Shown here piece by piece: positions 40,410 to 48,299 of a stretch of 64,000 bases of DNA. Numbering within the stretch: position 1 is the first letter of the stretch; each line of letters starts with the position of its first letter. The position numbers were made by a program, and so were the translations under genes. The stretch comes from Tolumonas lignilytica. Its GTDB lineage: Bacteria > Pseudomonadota > Gammaproteobacteria > Enterobacterales > Aeromonadaceae. The notes below the pieces were generated by a model. The model ran no database searches. It worked only from the letters and a program-made list of their open reading frames with translations, and was not told the origin of the DNA. The stretch lies in contig NZ_AZUK01000001.1 in the NCBI RefSeq assembly GCF_000527035.1, positions 2,492,001-2,556,000 on the forward strand, written 5' to 3'.

Positions 40410-40520
40410 TTCTTCCTGACTCTTTTCCGACAAGACCCAGCCTGTGGGTCATTGGGACTCAGTGGCATCTTTGCGTTCGGCCATCTATGCTGAAATTATT
40501 TGCGGGAAGGAGATGCCGTC

Positions 40521-43091
40521 TTGAAATCAACGACCACGGGAACTGTTGCAGCAGTCGGGACGATCACCATTGATGAAAAGGGATGTATTACGGCATTTGA
40601 TGAGGTCGCGGTGCGTCTGTTCGGGTATGAATCTGCGGAGGTGGTCGGGAAAAACGTGTCGGTGCTGATGCCGGAACCTTACCACTCCCAGCATGATGAT
40701 TATCTGGCCCGTTATCATCAAACGGCCAACCCGCATATTATCGGCAAAGGTCGTGAAGTTACGGGACAGCGCAAAGACGGTTCGCTGTTCCCGGTCTGGC
40801 TGGCGGTCAATAAGGTCACGTTCGGTGATCAGCATCTGTTTGTCGGCTGTATTGTGGATCTGTCCGATCTGAAAGCGACTGAAGCCAGCCTGAGTCGCAG
40901 TACCGAAATGACCCGTGCCATTCTTGATACGGCGGTAAACCCGATCATTACCATTGATGCCAAAGGGTTGATCCGCACGGTCAATCCGGCGACAGAGCGT
41001 CTGTTTGGCTACACTGCCAGTGAAACCATCGGGCAAAACGTGAAGATCTTGATGCCGATGCCTTATCGGGAAGAACATGATCACTATTTGTCCCGCTATC
41101 TGCAGGAAGGCAACCCGCGCGTTATCGGCGTCGGGCGTGAGGTCAGTGCGCAGCGTAAAGACGGCTCCATTGTGCCGATCCACCTGTCGGTCGGTGCGAT
41201 GCAGATCAACGGTGAACCGATGTTCGTGGGGATCATCTCCGATCTGACAGAACAAAAACGCCATGAGGCCGAATTGCAGGACAAAAGGGCCGCCGAGGCG
41301 GGCTCGCGGGCGAAATCGGCTTTTCTGGCACACATGAGCCATGAAATCCGCACGCCGATGAATGCCATCATCGGTTTCACCGAACTGGTCTTGCAGGATA
41401 AAACGCTCTCGCCACAAACCATGCAGCATGTAGATACGATCCACGGTTCAGCGAAGGCCTTGCTGACCATCATCAATGACATTCTGGATGTATCCCGTCT
41501 GGAAGCCGGTAAATACAAGCTTGAACGTATCGCGTTCAATCTGCCCAACATGATCACCGATACGGTTGAACTGATGCACCAGCGGGCGGCAGAAAAAGAT
41601 CTGATGATTGGCATTGAATATGATAGTCGTTTGCCGCTGCGGGTCATGGGCGATCCCACCCGGTTGCGTCAGGTCATGTTGAATTTATTGAGCAATGCGG
41701 TGAAATTCACCAATGAAGGTGCGGTTAGAGTGGTGATCCGGGCGACAGAGCAGGCCGACCTAGTGCTGTTTGAGGTGCTGGATACCGGCATCGGCATGTC
41801 GGAAGCGGAAGTGGCCAAAATTTTTGAACCCTTCACGCAGGCCGATAATTCTATTTCCCGCCGTTTTGGCGGAACCGGTCTGGGTACCACCATTTGCAAG
41901 CAAATCATCGATCTCATGGGTGGGCATATCTGGCTGGAGAGCAAACTGGGCGTGGGCACGTCGGTGTTTTTCACTATCCATCTGCCAGAAGCCGAACCGG
42001 GTGTCACCTGTCTCTATGAAGAAGCCCGCACACTGAACGAGGCTTTTATTCCGCCGCGTTTGTTCAATGTGTTGCTGGTTGAGGATGTGGAGAATAATGC
42101 CTATCTGGCTACTATCCGGCTCAGGCAGGCCGGGCATGTGGTGGAGTGGGCCAGAAATGGGTTTGAAGCCGTCGCGGCGAATCAGAAAGGCGACTATGAC
42201 ATTATTCTGATGGATGTCATGATGCCGGAAATGGATGGGCTGGAAGCCACCCGGCTGATCCGGCAGTCAGAAACCGGCAGCGATTTGCACATGCCGATCA
42301 TTGCACTGACGGCCAGTGTGATGAAAGAGGACGAAGCGAAATACCTCGATGCGGGGATGGATGCCATCGCCGCCAAGCCGATCGAATTCGATCAACTGTT
42401 CTCCCTGATGGAAAAATTGGTACCCCCGGAAAAAGGTCATACGAATAACGCAATCATGTTATCTGTTCCCGGTAATAAAGAGGTGGATCTGACCCCGCTG
42501 GATGCTGTTGCCGACTATACTAAAGCAATCAGGAATTGGGGTGATATTTACGCCTACATCAAAGCATTGACCAATTTCTCCCGGCAACAAACCCTGGATG
42601 CCGACACCATGCAACATCTGCTGCTACAACACCCCGACGATGTCGAACCGGCCAGATCGGTGGCACATGCCCTGAAAGGGCTGGCGGGGAATTTGTCGCT
42701 GAAGCAGGTGGCGGAGCTGGCCATCAAAATTGATATGTATTTAAAAAACAGGCAGCGCGATGCCGCAATAACATTATTACCCTCATTAAAACAGGCTCTG
42801 CATGAGGCGAGTGATGCCATTCAGTCATTGCATGTTCCCGGCGATTGGGAACGGGTGCTGAAAGAGTTTGATCAGGTCGTGGTACAGGATTTGTTCCGGC
42901 AGCTCGCGGTGGCGCTGGATCAACTGAACCCTGATAAAACCGAACCAGTCATGAAGCAGCTTGCCGAATATGTCCGCAGCAGCGATATGGCCGCAATCAA
43001 TAATTATATTGAACGATTTGATTTTCGCGGTGCCAAAGAGGAGCTGAAGAAGTTAGAGCAAGAGCTGTTGTCTAACCGGAGATCGGGATAA
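40521..43091 (+). CDS. Hybrid histidine kinase with tandem FixL-type heme-PAS domains
   Basis: About 856 residues, cytoplasmic, without membrane helices. Two PAS domains at the start each carry the FixL pattern: His58 in HSQHDDYLARY with Arg78 in GKGREV, and His186 in EEHDHYLSRY with Arg206 in GVGREV. In FixL the His ligates heme and the Arg, 20 residues later, senses bound O2. HisKA follows (His274 in MSHEIRTP), then an ATPase domain (N-box LSNAVKFTNEG, DTGIGM, FGGTGLG), a receiver (Asp565 in LMDVMMPE) and an HPt domain (His716 in AHALKGLAG). A TTG at 40521 is the best start, with AAGGAG 8 bp upstream. It is coupled to the HD-GYP gene by a TAATG overlap. Heme binding is inferred. Confidence 0.9.
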   Translation: MKSTTTGTVAAVGTITIDEKGCITAFDEVAVRLFGYESAEVVGKNVSVLMPEPYHSQHDDYLARYHQTANPHIIGKGREVTGQRKDGSLFPVWLAVNKVTFGDQHLFVGCIVDLSDLKATEASLSRSTEMTRAILDTAVNPIITIDAKGLIRTVNPATERLFGYTASETIGQNVKILMPMPYREEHDHYLSRYLQEGNPRVIGVGREVSAQRKDGSIVPIHLSVGAMQINGEPMFVGIISDLTEQKRHEAELQDKRAAEAGSRAKSAFLAHMSHEIRTPMNAIIGFTELVLQDKTLSPQTMQHVDTIHGSAKALLTIINDILDVSRLEAGKYKLERIAFNLPNMITDTVELMHQRAAEKDLMIGIEYDSRLPLRVMGDPTRLRQVMLNLLSNAVKFTNEGAVRVVIRATEQADLVLFEVLDTGIGMSEAEVAKIFEPFTQADNSISRRFGGTGLGTTICKQIIDLMGGHIWLESKLGVGTSVFFTIHLPEAEPGVTCLYEEARTLNEAFIPPRLFNVLLVEDVENNAYLATIRLRQAGHVVEWARNGFEAVAANQKGDYDIILMDVMMPEMDGLEATRLIRQSETGSDLHMPIIALTASVMKEDEAKYLDAGMDAIAAKPIEFDQLFSLMEKLVPPEKGHTNNAIMLSVPGNKEVDLTPLDAVADYTKAIRNWGDIYAYIKALTNFSRQQTLDADTMQHLLLQHPDDVEPARSVAHALKGLAGNLSLKQVAELAIKIDMYLKNRQRDAAITLLPSLKQALHEASDAIQSLHVPGDWERVLKEFDQVVVQDLFRQLAVALDQLNPDKTEPVMKQLAEYVRSSDMAAINNYIERFDFRGAKEELKKLEQELLSNRRSG

Positions 43092-44071
43092 TGGAAAAAA
43101 AAATTCTGTTGGTGGATGATGAACCGAACAATCTGCAGTTGTTACGGCAGATCTTGCGAGACGACTACCAATTGCTGTTCGCACATAACGGGCAGACGGC
43201 ACTGGATGCGGTGACAGCCCATCATCCTGACTTGATTCTGCTGGACGTCATGATGCCGGATCTCGACGGCTATGAGGTGTGTCGTCGTTTGAAGGCCAAC
43301 CCACTGACGAGCGATATTCCGGTCATTTTTATTACCGCGATGGGCGAGGTGGACGACGAAGCAGCCGGGTTTGACGTCGGCGCGGTCGATTATATTCATA
43401 AACCGGTCTCACCGGCGATTGTGAGCCGGCGGGTACAAACACACCTGTCGCTGGTGCATATCAAAGAGCTGGAGGACAGCCAGCGCGAAGCGATCTACAT
43501 GCTGGGGGCGGCCGGTCACTATAACGACAACGATACCGGCTTGCATATCTGGCGTATGGCGGCCTATGCGCGTGCCATCGCGGAAGCGGCTGGTTGGCCG
43601 GAAGACTTGGCCGAACGCATCGAGTTAGCCGCGCCATTGCATGATACCGGCAAGATCGGGATCCCTGACGGCATTCTCAAAGCCCCCCGCAAATTGACCG
43701 CTGAGGAATGGGTGATCATGCGCCAGCATACCACTATCGGTTATGACATCCTGCAGCGCAGCGATACCCCCATCTTTAAAATGGCGGCAGAAATTGCGTT
43801 GCATCACCACGAAAAATGGGATGGCAGCGGTTATCCCAATGGGTTGGTCGGTAATCAAATCCCCGCATCAGCACAGATTGTGGCATTAGCCGATGTGTTT
43901 GATGCGCTGACGATGAAACGTTCTTACAAGGAAGCCTGGAGTGCGGAGGAGGCGGTAGCAGAGATCCGGGCAAACAGCGGCACGCATTTCAATCCGGCAC
44001 TGGTTGAGCTGTTTCTGAACATCCAGCCGCGGATAATCGAGATAAAAGATAAATGGAATCAAGAGGAATAA
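43091..44071 (+). CDS. Response regulator with HD-GYP c-di-GMP phosphodiesterase domain
   Basis: A 326-residue protein. The receiver domain has the acidic pair Asp9-Asp10, phospho-acceptor Asp52 in LLDVMMPD and Lys104 in HKPVS. The HD-GYP domain begins near residue 130 and has the catalytic His184-Asp185 in PLHDTGKIG, a His cluster (ALHHHEKWDG) and the intact GYP at 247-249 with PNGL after it, so it should hydrolyse c-di-GMP. Its ATG overlaps the stop of the hybrid kinase by one base, marking it as the likely phosphorelay output of that kinase. Confidence 0.95.
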   Translation: MEKKILLVDDEPNNLQLLRQILRDDYQLLFAHNGQTALDAVTAHHPDLILLDVMMPDLDGYEVCRRLKANPLTSDIPVIFITAMGEVDDEAAGFDVGAVDYIHKPVSPAIVSRRVQTHLSLVHIKELEDSQREAIYMLGAAGHYNDNDTGLHIWRMAAYARAIAEAAGWPEDLAERIELAAPLHDTGKIGIPDGILKAPRKLTAEEWVIMRQHTTIGYDILQRSDTPIFKMAAEIALHHHEKWDGSGYPNGLVGNQIPASAQIVALADVFDALTMKRSYKEAWSAEEAVAEIRANSGTHFNPALVELFLNIQPRIIEIKDKWNQEE

Positions 44072-44134
44072 TGTAAAGAACGCTGTTCAATTTGTGACTT
44101 AAATCGTTGGTTTCAGCACTTCAAGAAAAAGAAA

Positions 44135-44389
44135 TTAGCGTCCGGGGATAACATTTGGCGGAGCCATTTTGTTGTTTTTTATTTCTCTGGGGAATCCAGT
44201 CTCGGTACGTACCGCTTGAGAGGTCACTGGCGTGATGTCGGTGGCTTGAGCTGCACTAACATCCAGCGTCACTATTCTATTTGCGGTTTGGCTGTTTGTG
44301 GCGTGTCTGTTTTCCTGCTTGGCGTCATCAGCAGAGCAGGCCGCAATCATTAAGGCGCAAATGGTCATTCCTGAAGCTATTTTTTTCAT
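44135..44389 (-). CDS. Small hypothetical lipoprotein
   Basis: An 84-residue protein with a lipoprotein signal ending at the lipobox IAAC and a short, polar, Thr/Ala-rich mature part. I do not recognise a family. A strong purine site (AAGGCGGGGG) precedes the ATG, and the gene starts 18 bp after the end of the secreted protease gene on the same strand, so the two are probably cotranscribed. Confidence 0.62.
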   Translation of the reverse strand: MKKIASGMTICALMIAACSADDAKQENRHATNSQTANRIVTLDVSAAQATDITPVTSQAVRTETGFPREIKNNKMAPPNVIPGR

Positions 44390-44407
44390 TGCCCCCGCCT
44401 TGTTTGA

Positions 44408-45823
44408 TCATTTCGCTTTAGCGCAACGGCGTTTTACAACAGCGGCAAGACCCGCCAGCGCAATCCACTCGATACCAAAACTACCACCGCCGCTTGAACT
44501 CGTCGTGGTTGTAGAGCCTGAACTTGTATTAGTGCCTGTGGTTGCACTAATCAATGTACCATTCACATAGCAATCATAACCGCTGATGCATGATGTTACC
44601 GCTTTCGCATTGGCGTTCATCACGGTACGTAACCAGGTATAGAAGGCCCCCACATCGGTATAAGATGACGCTGTGCTTGTGCCACAATATTGTGTGACAC
44701 CATAACTGGTGATGCCGACTTCTGTACCTGCCGAATTTAGCAGCGGGCCACCACTATCGCCAGAACAGGTATCCTGACCAGTCGCGCCCGACCAAATCTG
44801 TTTGTTAACCGTATCCAGACTGACGAATGGCACCGTGCCTTCCATCAGAACCGTAGACAGATTGCTTGAGGTTGCGTTATTCACATTCAGTGTTGGATCG
44901 GTCACGCCCCAACCATAAATCGTCTGTGTTTCTCCTACTGTAAAGGTTGACGCCGTCGAGGCGGTTTTTGCCGTCAACACAGGGGTGACAGGAACATCAC
45001 GAGTGCCTGAATACAGCGGGTTAGTCAGTCGCAGTAAGGCAATATCATTGCCCTGAGATATATTCGCTTTGTTAAAATTTGGGTTAGCCACATACATATC
45101 AGCATAATCCCGATATTGCTGATTATCACGGATAACCCCAGAGCCGGAGTTGTAAATTTTGCGACCTTGTGAGTCAGTAATATAGGAATCATCATCGACT
45201 TGCACTGAAACAAAGGCTACCGTCAAAGGATTACCGTTACCATCTTCCAGTCCTGACAGACAATGCGCTGCCGTCATCACCCAAGCCTCATTGATCAACG
45301 TACCACCACAAAAGAACTCAAAAAAATGGGCAGTATCGCTTGTCATATACCCTGAGCTATTAGTTGGGCAACTGGTTACACCATTGGTGGTCGTTGGGTT
45401 GTTGCAGGCGCCAACCAGAAGGTTTGACATCCATTTAGGGGCGGGGTTGGTGTAATTATATGTACCAATCCCATTGGCATCATAGGTAATAGAGGGGGAG
45501 CTCAAGCCAGAACCATCGCCTGTAGCTGTGCCACCAATGATCTTGGTATAGACCCCATTAGCGGGTGTTGACGCCTGGCCTGTACGGATCAGATTCGTGG
45601 CTTGACTGGCATTGAGTTCTGTCAATGTCACTGGCTGCAAATTACCGGCAAATGAGCCGTTTTCAGCCTCCAGCAGATACACAGTGTCGTTCATTATTTT
45701 ACCGGTGTTGATTGGCGCGGATAATGACACTGTGTTTGTTGAAGACACCGAAGTCGCATGTACATAAAAAGTTAATCCAGTAAAGATAACGATAATCTTG
45801 GCTATAAAATTTTTACTTTTCAT
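44408..45823 (-). CDS. Secreted trypsin-like serine protease with GlyGly-CTERM tail
   Basis: A 471-residue exported S1 protease. After an N-terminal signal, the catalytic triad is visible as His in VMTAAHCLSG, Asp in GNDIALLRL and Ser in DTCSGDSGGPL. The C-terminus carries the tripartite GlyGly-CTERM signal: a Thr/Ser-rich linker, SSGGGSFG, a hydrophobic helix (IEWIALAGLAAVV) and basic KRRCAK. In Vibrio and relatives such tails are cleaved by rhombosortase and mark type II secretion substrates. The start at 45823 is chosen for its signal; ATGs at 45835 and 45859 are alternatives. Confidence 0.9.
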   Translation of the reverse strand: MKSKNFIAKIIVIFTGLTFYVHATSVSSTNTVSLSAPINTGKIMNDTVYLLEAENGSFAGNLQPVTLTELNASQATNLIRTGQASTPANGVYTKIIGGTATGDGSGLSSPSITYDANGIGTYNYTNPAPKWMSNLLVGACNNPTTTNGVTSCPTNSSGYMTSDTAHFFEFFCGGTLINEAWVMTAAHCLSGLEDGNGNPLTVAFVSVQVDDDSYITDSQGRKIYNSGSGVIRDNQQYRDYADMYVANPNFNKANISQGNDIALLRLTNPLYSGTRDVPVTPVLTAKTASTASTFTVGETQTIYGWGVTDPTLNVNNATSSNLSTVLMEGTVPFVSLDTVNKQIWSGATGQDTCSGDSGGPLLNSAGTEVGITSYGVTQYCGTSTASSYTDVGAFYTWLRTVMNANAKAVTSCISGYDCYVNGTLISATTGTNTSSGSTTTTSSSGGGSFGIEWIALAGLAAVVKRRCAKAK

Positions 45824-46017
45824 GAAGTTATCCATGGTGGTTTTATTTGGTGTCTGCATGTTTTGAGTTACTGATTAGGGTTCATGCTCGGTATTAACTA
45901 TTTGATTGCGACTCAAGCAAGAGTAAGCAATAGTTAAAGTATAACGATTATTATTTATTAGTGTTGGTCGATCCTGTTGCAGAAGTCGTACTTAATACAA
46001 GGAATAAAACTTGGCTA

Positions 46018-46038
46018 TGTATCACATTGTGTATCACA
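46018..46038 (+). repeat. Direct repeat TGTATCACA x2
   Basis: Two identical 9-mers start 12 bp apart. The spacing (just over one helical turn) resembles operator half-sites read on one face of the DNA. Confidence 0.45.
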
Positions 46039-46072
46039 AAACTGAAATACTCAGAAGGTAACTTAATTAATA

Positions 46073-46093
46073 ATCTATATTTATCATATAGAT
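46073..46093. repeat. Inverted repeat ATCTATAT-N5-ATATAGAT
   Basis: A perfect 8-bp inverted repeat with a 5-base spacer, about 80 bp before the phoH start. It may be an operator or a small stem-loop in the leader. Confidence 0.45.
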
Positions 46094-46171
46094 ATTGGCT
46101 TTTGATTATTTGCGTATGTTGTGGCTGACATGAATTTGTCATCTGGCACATCAGGCCAAAGGAGGCTGCCT

Positions 46172-47554
46172 ATGGATAGCGATGAACGTAAACTCTTCAT
46201 CCTTGATACCAACGTGTTATTGCACGAACCCCTCTCCATCTACTCCTTTCAGGAACACGACATCGTCATACCGATGACGGTGCTTGAAGAACTCGACAAT
46301 ATCAAAGACCGCCAGAAAGATGTCAGCCGTGAAGCGCGGGTCGCGATCCGCACGCTGGAAGATTTGTTCCGTGATGCTACCCCCGAAGAAATTACCAGCG
46401 GCATCTGTCTGAAAAATACCGCCGGTGGTGGTTGCAGTGGTCTGATCTCTATCGTGACCGATCACCATTTACCGGGCGGCGAAGAAGTTTTCACCAACAA
46501 AGAAGCGGATAATCGCATCATCAATCTGGCGCTTTACCTGCAAAATGTGCGTAAAGATCGTCAGGTCGTGCTGGTGACGAAAGACATCAACATGCGTCTG
46601 AAAGCCAAAGGCGCCGGGCTGGCAAAAGTCGAAGATTATCGCACTGACCAGTTGATTGATGATGTGCGTTTGCTATCTAAAGGATTTCAGAGGATACCCG
46701 GTTCCTTCTGGGATCAGGTTGGGCAGTGTGAGACGATTTCCCATGGTCGCGATGTATTCCAACGGATTGATGAAAACATCCTGCAAGGGACGCACATTAA
46801 TCAATATCTGATTGATGAAGCAGAAAGCTTCGCCGGGCGAATACAAAAACGCGAGGAAGGTTCGTTATTCATCAAGGATATCGGGTACGAACGCCTGATG
46901 AACCGTCACGCTTGGGGTGTGCATCCGAAGAATATTTATCAGGGAATGGCGTTAGATGCTTTGCTGGATCCGACCCTGGATTTGGTGATCCTGACCGGGC
47001 CGGCGGGCTGTGGTAAAACCTTGCTGGCGGTAGCGGCCGCACTGGAATTGGTGATTGAGCGCGGGATCTATGAACGCATCATCGTGACACGCAATACGCC
47101 GGAAATTGCGGAAAGTATTGGTTTCCTGCCGGGTTCCGAAGAGGAAAAAATGTTGCCTTGGCTGGCTGCGGTCACCGATACGCTGGAGGTGTTGCATAAG
47201 CACGATGAAAGTCGCGAAAGCTCGCTGCAATACATCATGGAGAAGGCCAATATCCAGTTTAAATCGGTGAACTTTATGCGTGGCCGCAGTTTCCAGAATA
47301 CTTTTGTATTGCTGGATGAATGTCAGAACCTGACGGCATCACAGTTGAAAACTATCATCACCCGTTGTGGTGAAGGCACCAAGATTGTCTGTTCCGGTAA
47401 CTTGGCGCAGATTGACTCCAATTATCTGACACCGGTAACGTCCGGTCTGACCTATATCGTCGAGCGGTTTAAAGACTTTGAAGGAAGTGCGAATATCTTC
47501 CTGAATGGTGTTATTCGCAGTCGTTTGGCTTCATTTGCTGAGGAAAATCTGTAG
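46172..47554 (+). CDS. PIN-PhoH ATPase
   Basis: A 460-residue protein with an N-terminal PIN domain (KLFILDTNVLLHEP, ILDTNV carrying the acidic metal ligand; further acidic residues in KEADNRIINLAL) and a C-terminal PhoH ATPase domain. Walker A is TGPAGCGKTLLA and Walker B VLLDECQNLT. Such PhoH2-like proteins are RNA helicase/ribonucleases in mycobacteria; the cellular role here is unproven. The ATG at 46172, with AAAGGAGG upstream, is chosen over 46121. Confidence 0.93.
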   Translation: MDSDERKLFILDTNVLLHEPLSIYSFQEHDIVIPMTVLEELDNIKDRQKDVSREARVAIRTLEDLFRDATPEEITSGICLKNTAGGGCSGLISIVTDHHLPGGEEVFTNKEADNRIINLALYLQNVRKDRQVVLVTKDINMRLKAKGAGLAKVEDYRTDQLIDDVRLLSKGFQRIPGSFWDQVGQCETISHGRDVFQRIDENILQGTHINQYLIDEAESFAGRIQKREEGSLFIKDIGYERLMNRHAWGVHPKNIYQGMALDALLDPTLDLVILTGPAGCGKTLLAVAAALELVIERGIYERIIVTRNTPEIAESIGFLPGSEEEKMLPWLAAVTDTLEVLHKHDESRESSLQYIMEKANIQFKSVNFMRGRSFQNTFVLLDECQNLTASQLKTIITRCGEGTKIVCSGNLAQIDSNYLTPVTSGLTYIVERFKDFEGSANIFLNGVIRSRLASFAEENL

Positions 47555-47563
47555 CTTCTGATC

Positions 47564-47584
47564 AGGCCCCTGTGTTAGGGGCCT
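47564..47584. terminator. Stem-loop between converging phoH and thiQ
   Basis: A perfect GC-rich 7-bp stem AGGCCCC / GGGGCCT with a 7-base loop, but no T run, lies between two converging genes. Confidence 0.45.
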
Positions 47585-47589
47585 GCCAA

Positions 47590-48297
47590 TCAACGTGCCA
47601 GTGGTATCCCCAGATAGGCGGCAAATGCCTCACTGGGTGGTAGCGTCAGTGCATTCATCGGGGCGGTAAATTGCAGTTTCCCCTCATCAACAAAACCGAG
47701 CCAGTCGGCGTTGTCTTTGGCTTCCTGTGGCTGGTGTGAGACAAGCAAAACGCCGATACGCTGTTCCGTGGCCAGACGCCGGACTTCCTGCATCATCTCC
47801 TGACGTAATGCAGGATCGAGTGCCGAAAAGGGTTCATCGAGCAATAAATAGGGTTTACGTCGCACCAGACAGCGGGCGAGCGCCACGCGTTGTTGCTGTC
47901 CGCCAGATAACGACGCCGGGTATCGGGCTAACAAATCTTGAATTTGCAGCCGTTCCGCCGCCTCCAGCAGGGTATGTTGTTCCAGCCGGGAGAGTTTCAG
48001 GTTGGCCCGAATGCCCAGCCCGATGTTTTGCTGTACGGTTAAGTGTTCAAACAAATTATGTTGCTGGAACAGCATCGTAAACGGCCGTTCCGCGGGTGGC
48101 AGTTGCTGAATAGGCTGCCCTTCGGCTAACAAAACACCATCAGTCATGGGCAGAAAACCGGCCAACAGCTCCAGCAAGGTAGATTTGCCACTCCCAGAAC
48201 GCCCGAGTAACAGACCGATCTCTCCCGGCTGCAAGCGCAGGGAAAACTCAAACAGACGCCCTTGACGCCGGGTTTGCACTTTTTCAACAAATAACAT
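47590..48297 (-). CDS. thiQ: Thiamine ABC transporter, ATP-binding subunit
   Basis: A 235-residue ATPase. Walker A is LGRSGSGKSTL, the signature LSGGQQQRVALARCL and Walker B LLLDEPFSALD. It powers uptake of thiamine and its phosphates with ThiB and ThiP. It starts 2 bp after thiP ends and is the last gene of the thiBPQ unit governed by the TPP riboswitch. Confidence 0.94.
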   Translation of the reverse strand: MLFVEKVQTRRQGRLFEFSLRLQPGEIGLLLGRSGSGKSTLLELLAGFLPMTDGVLLAEGQPIQQLPPAERPFTMLFQQHNLFEHLTVQQNIGLGIRANLKLSRLEQHTLLEAAERLQIQDLLARYPASLSGGQQQRVALARCLVRRKPYLLLDEPFSALDPALRQEMMQEVRRLATEQRIGVLLVSHQPQEAKDNADWLGFVDEGKLQFTAPMNALTLPPSEAFAAYLGIPLAR

Positions 48298-48299
48298 GC

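Larger units (their letters stand above)
45824..46171. other. AT-rich divergent region between the protease and phoH genes
   Basis: Some 350 bp without a supported gene. It is clearly more AT-rich than its surroundings. It contains two direct copies of TGTATCACA (46018-46026, 46030-46038) and an inverted repeat at 46073-46093, both listed separately. Promoters for both divergent genes should lie here, but none could be assigned securely. Confidence 0.5.

Noticed and set aside
40410-40520. Sigma-54 promoter for the heme-PAS kinase
   Set aside because: GG and GC pairs occur, but none with ten bases between them. The kinase does not appear to be under direct NifA/RpoN control.
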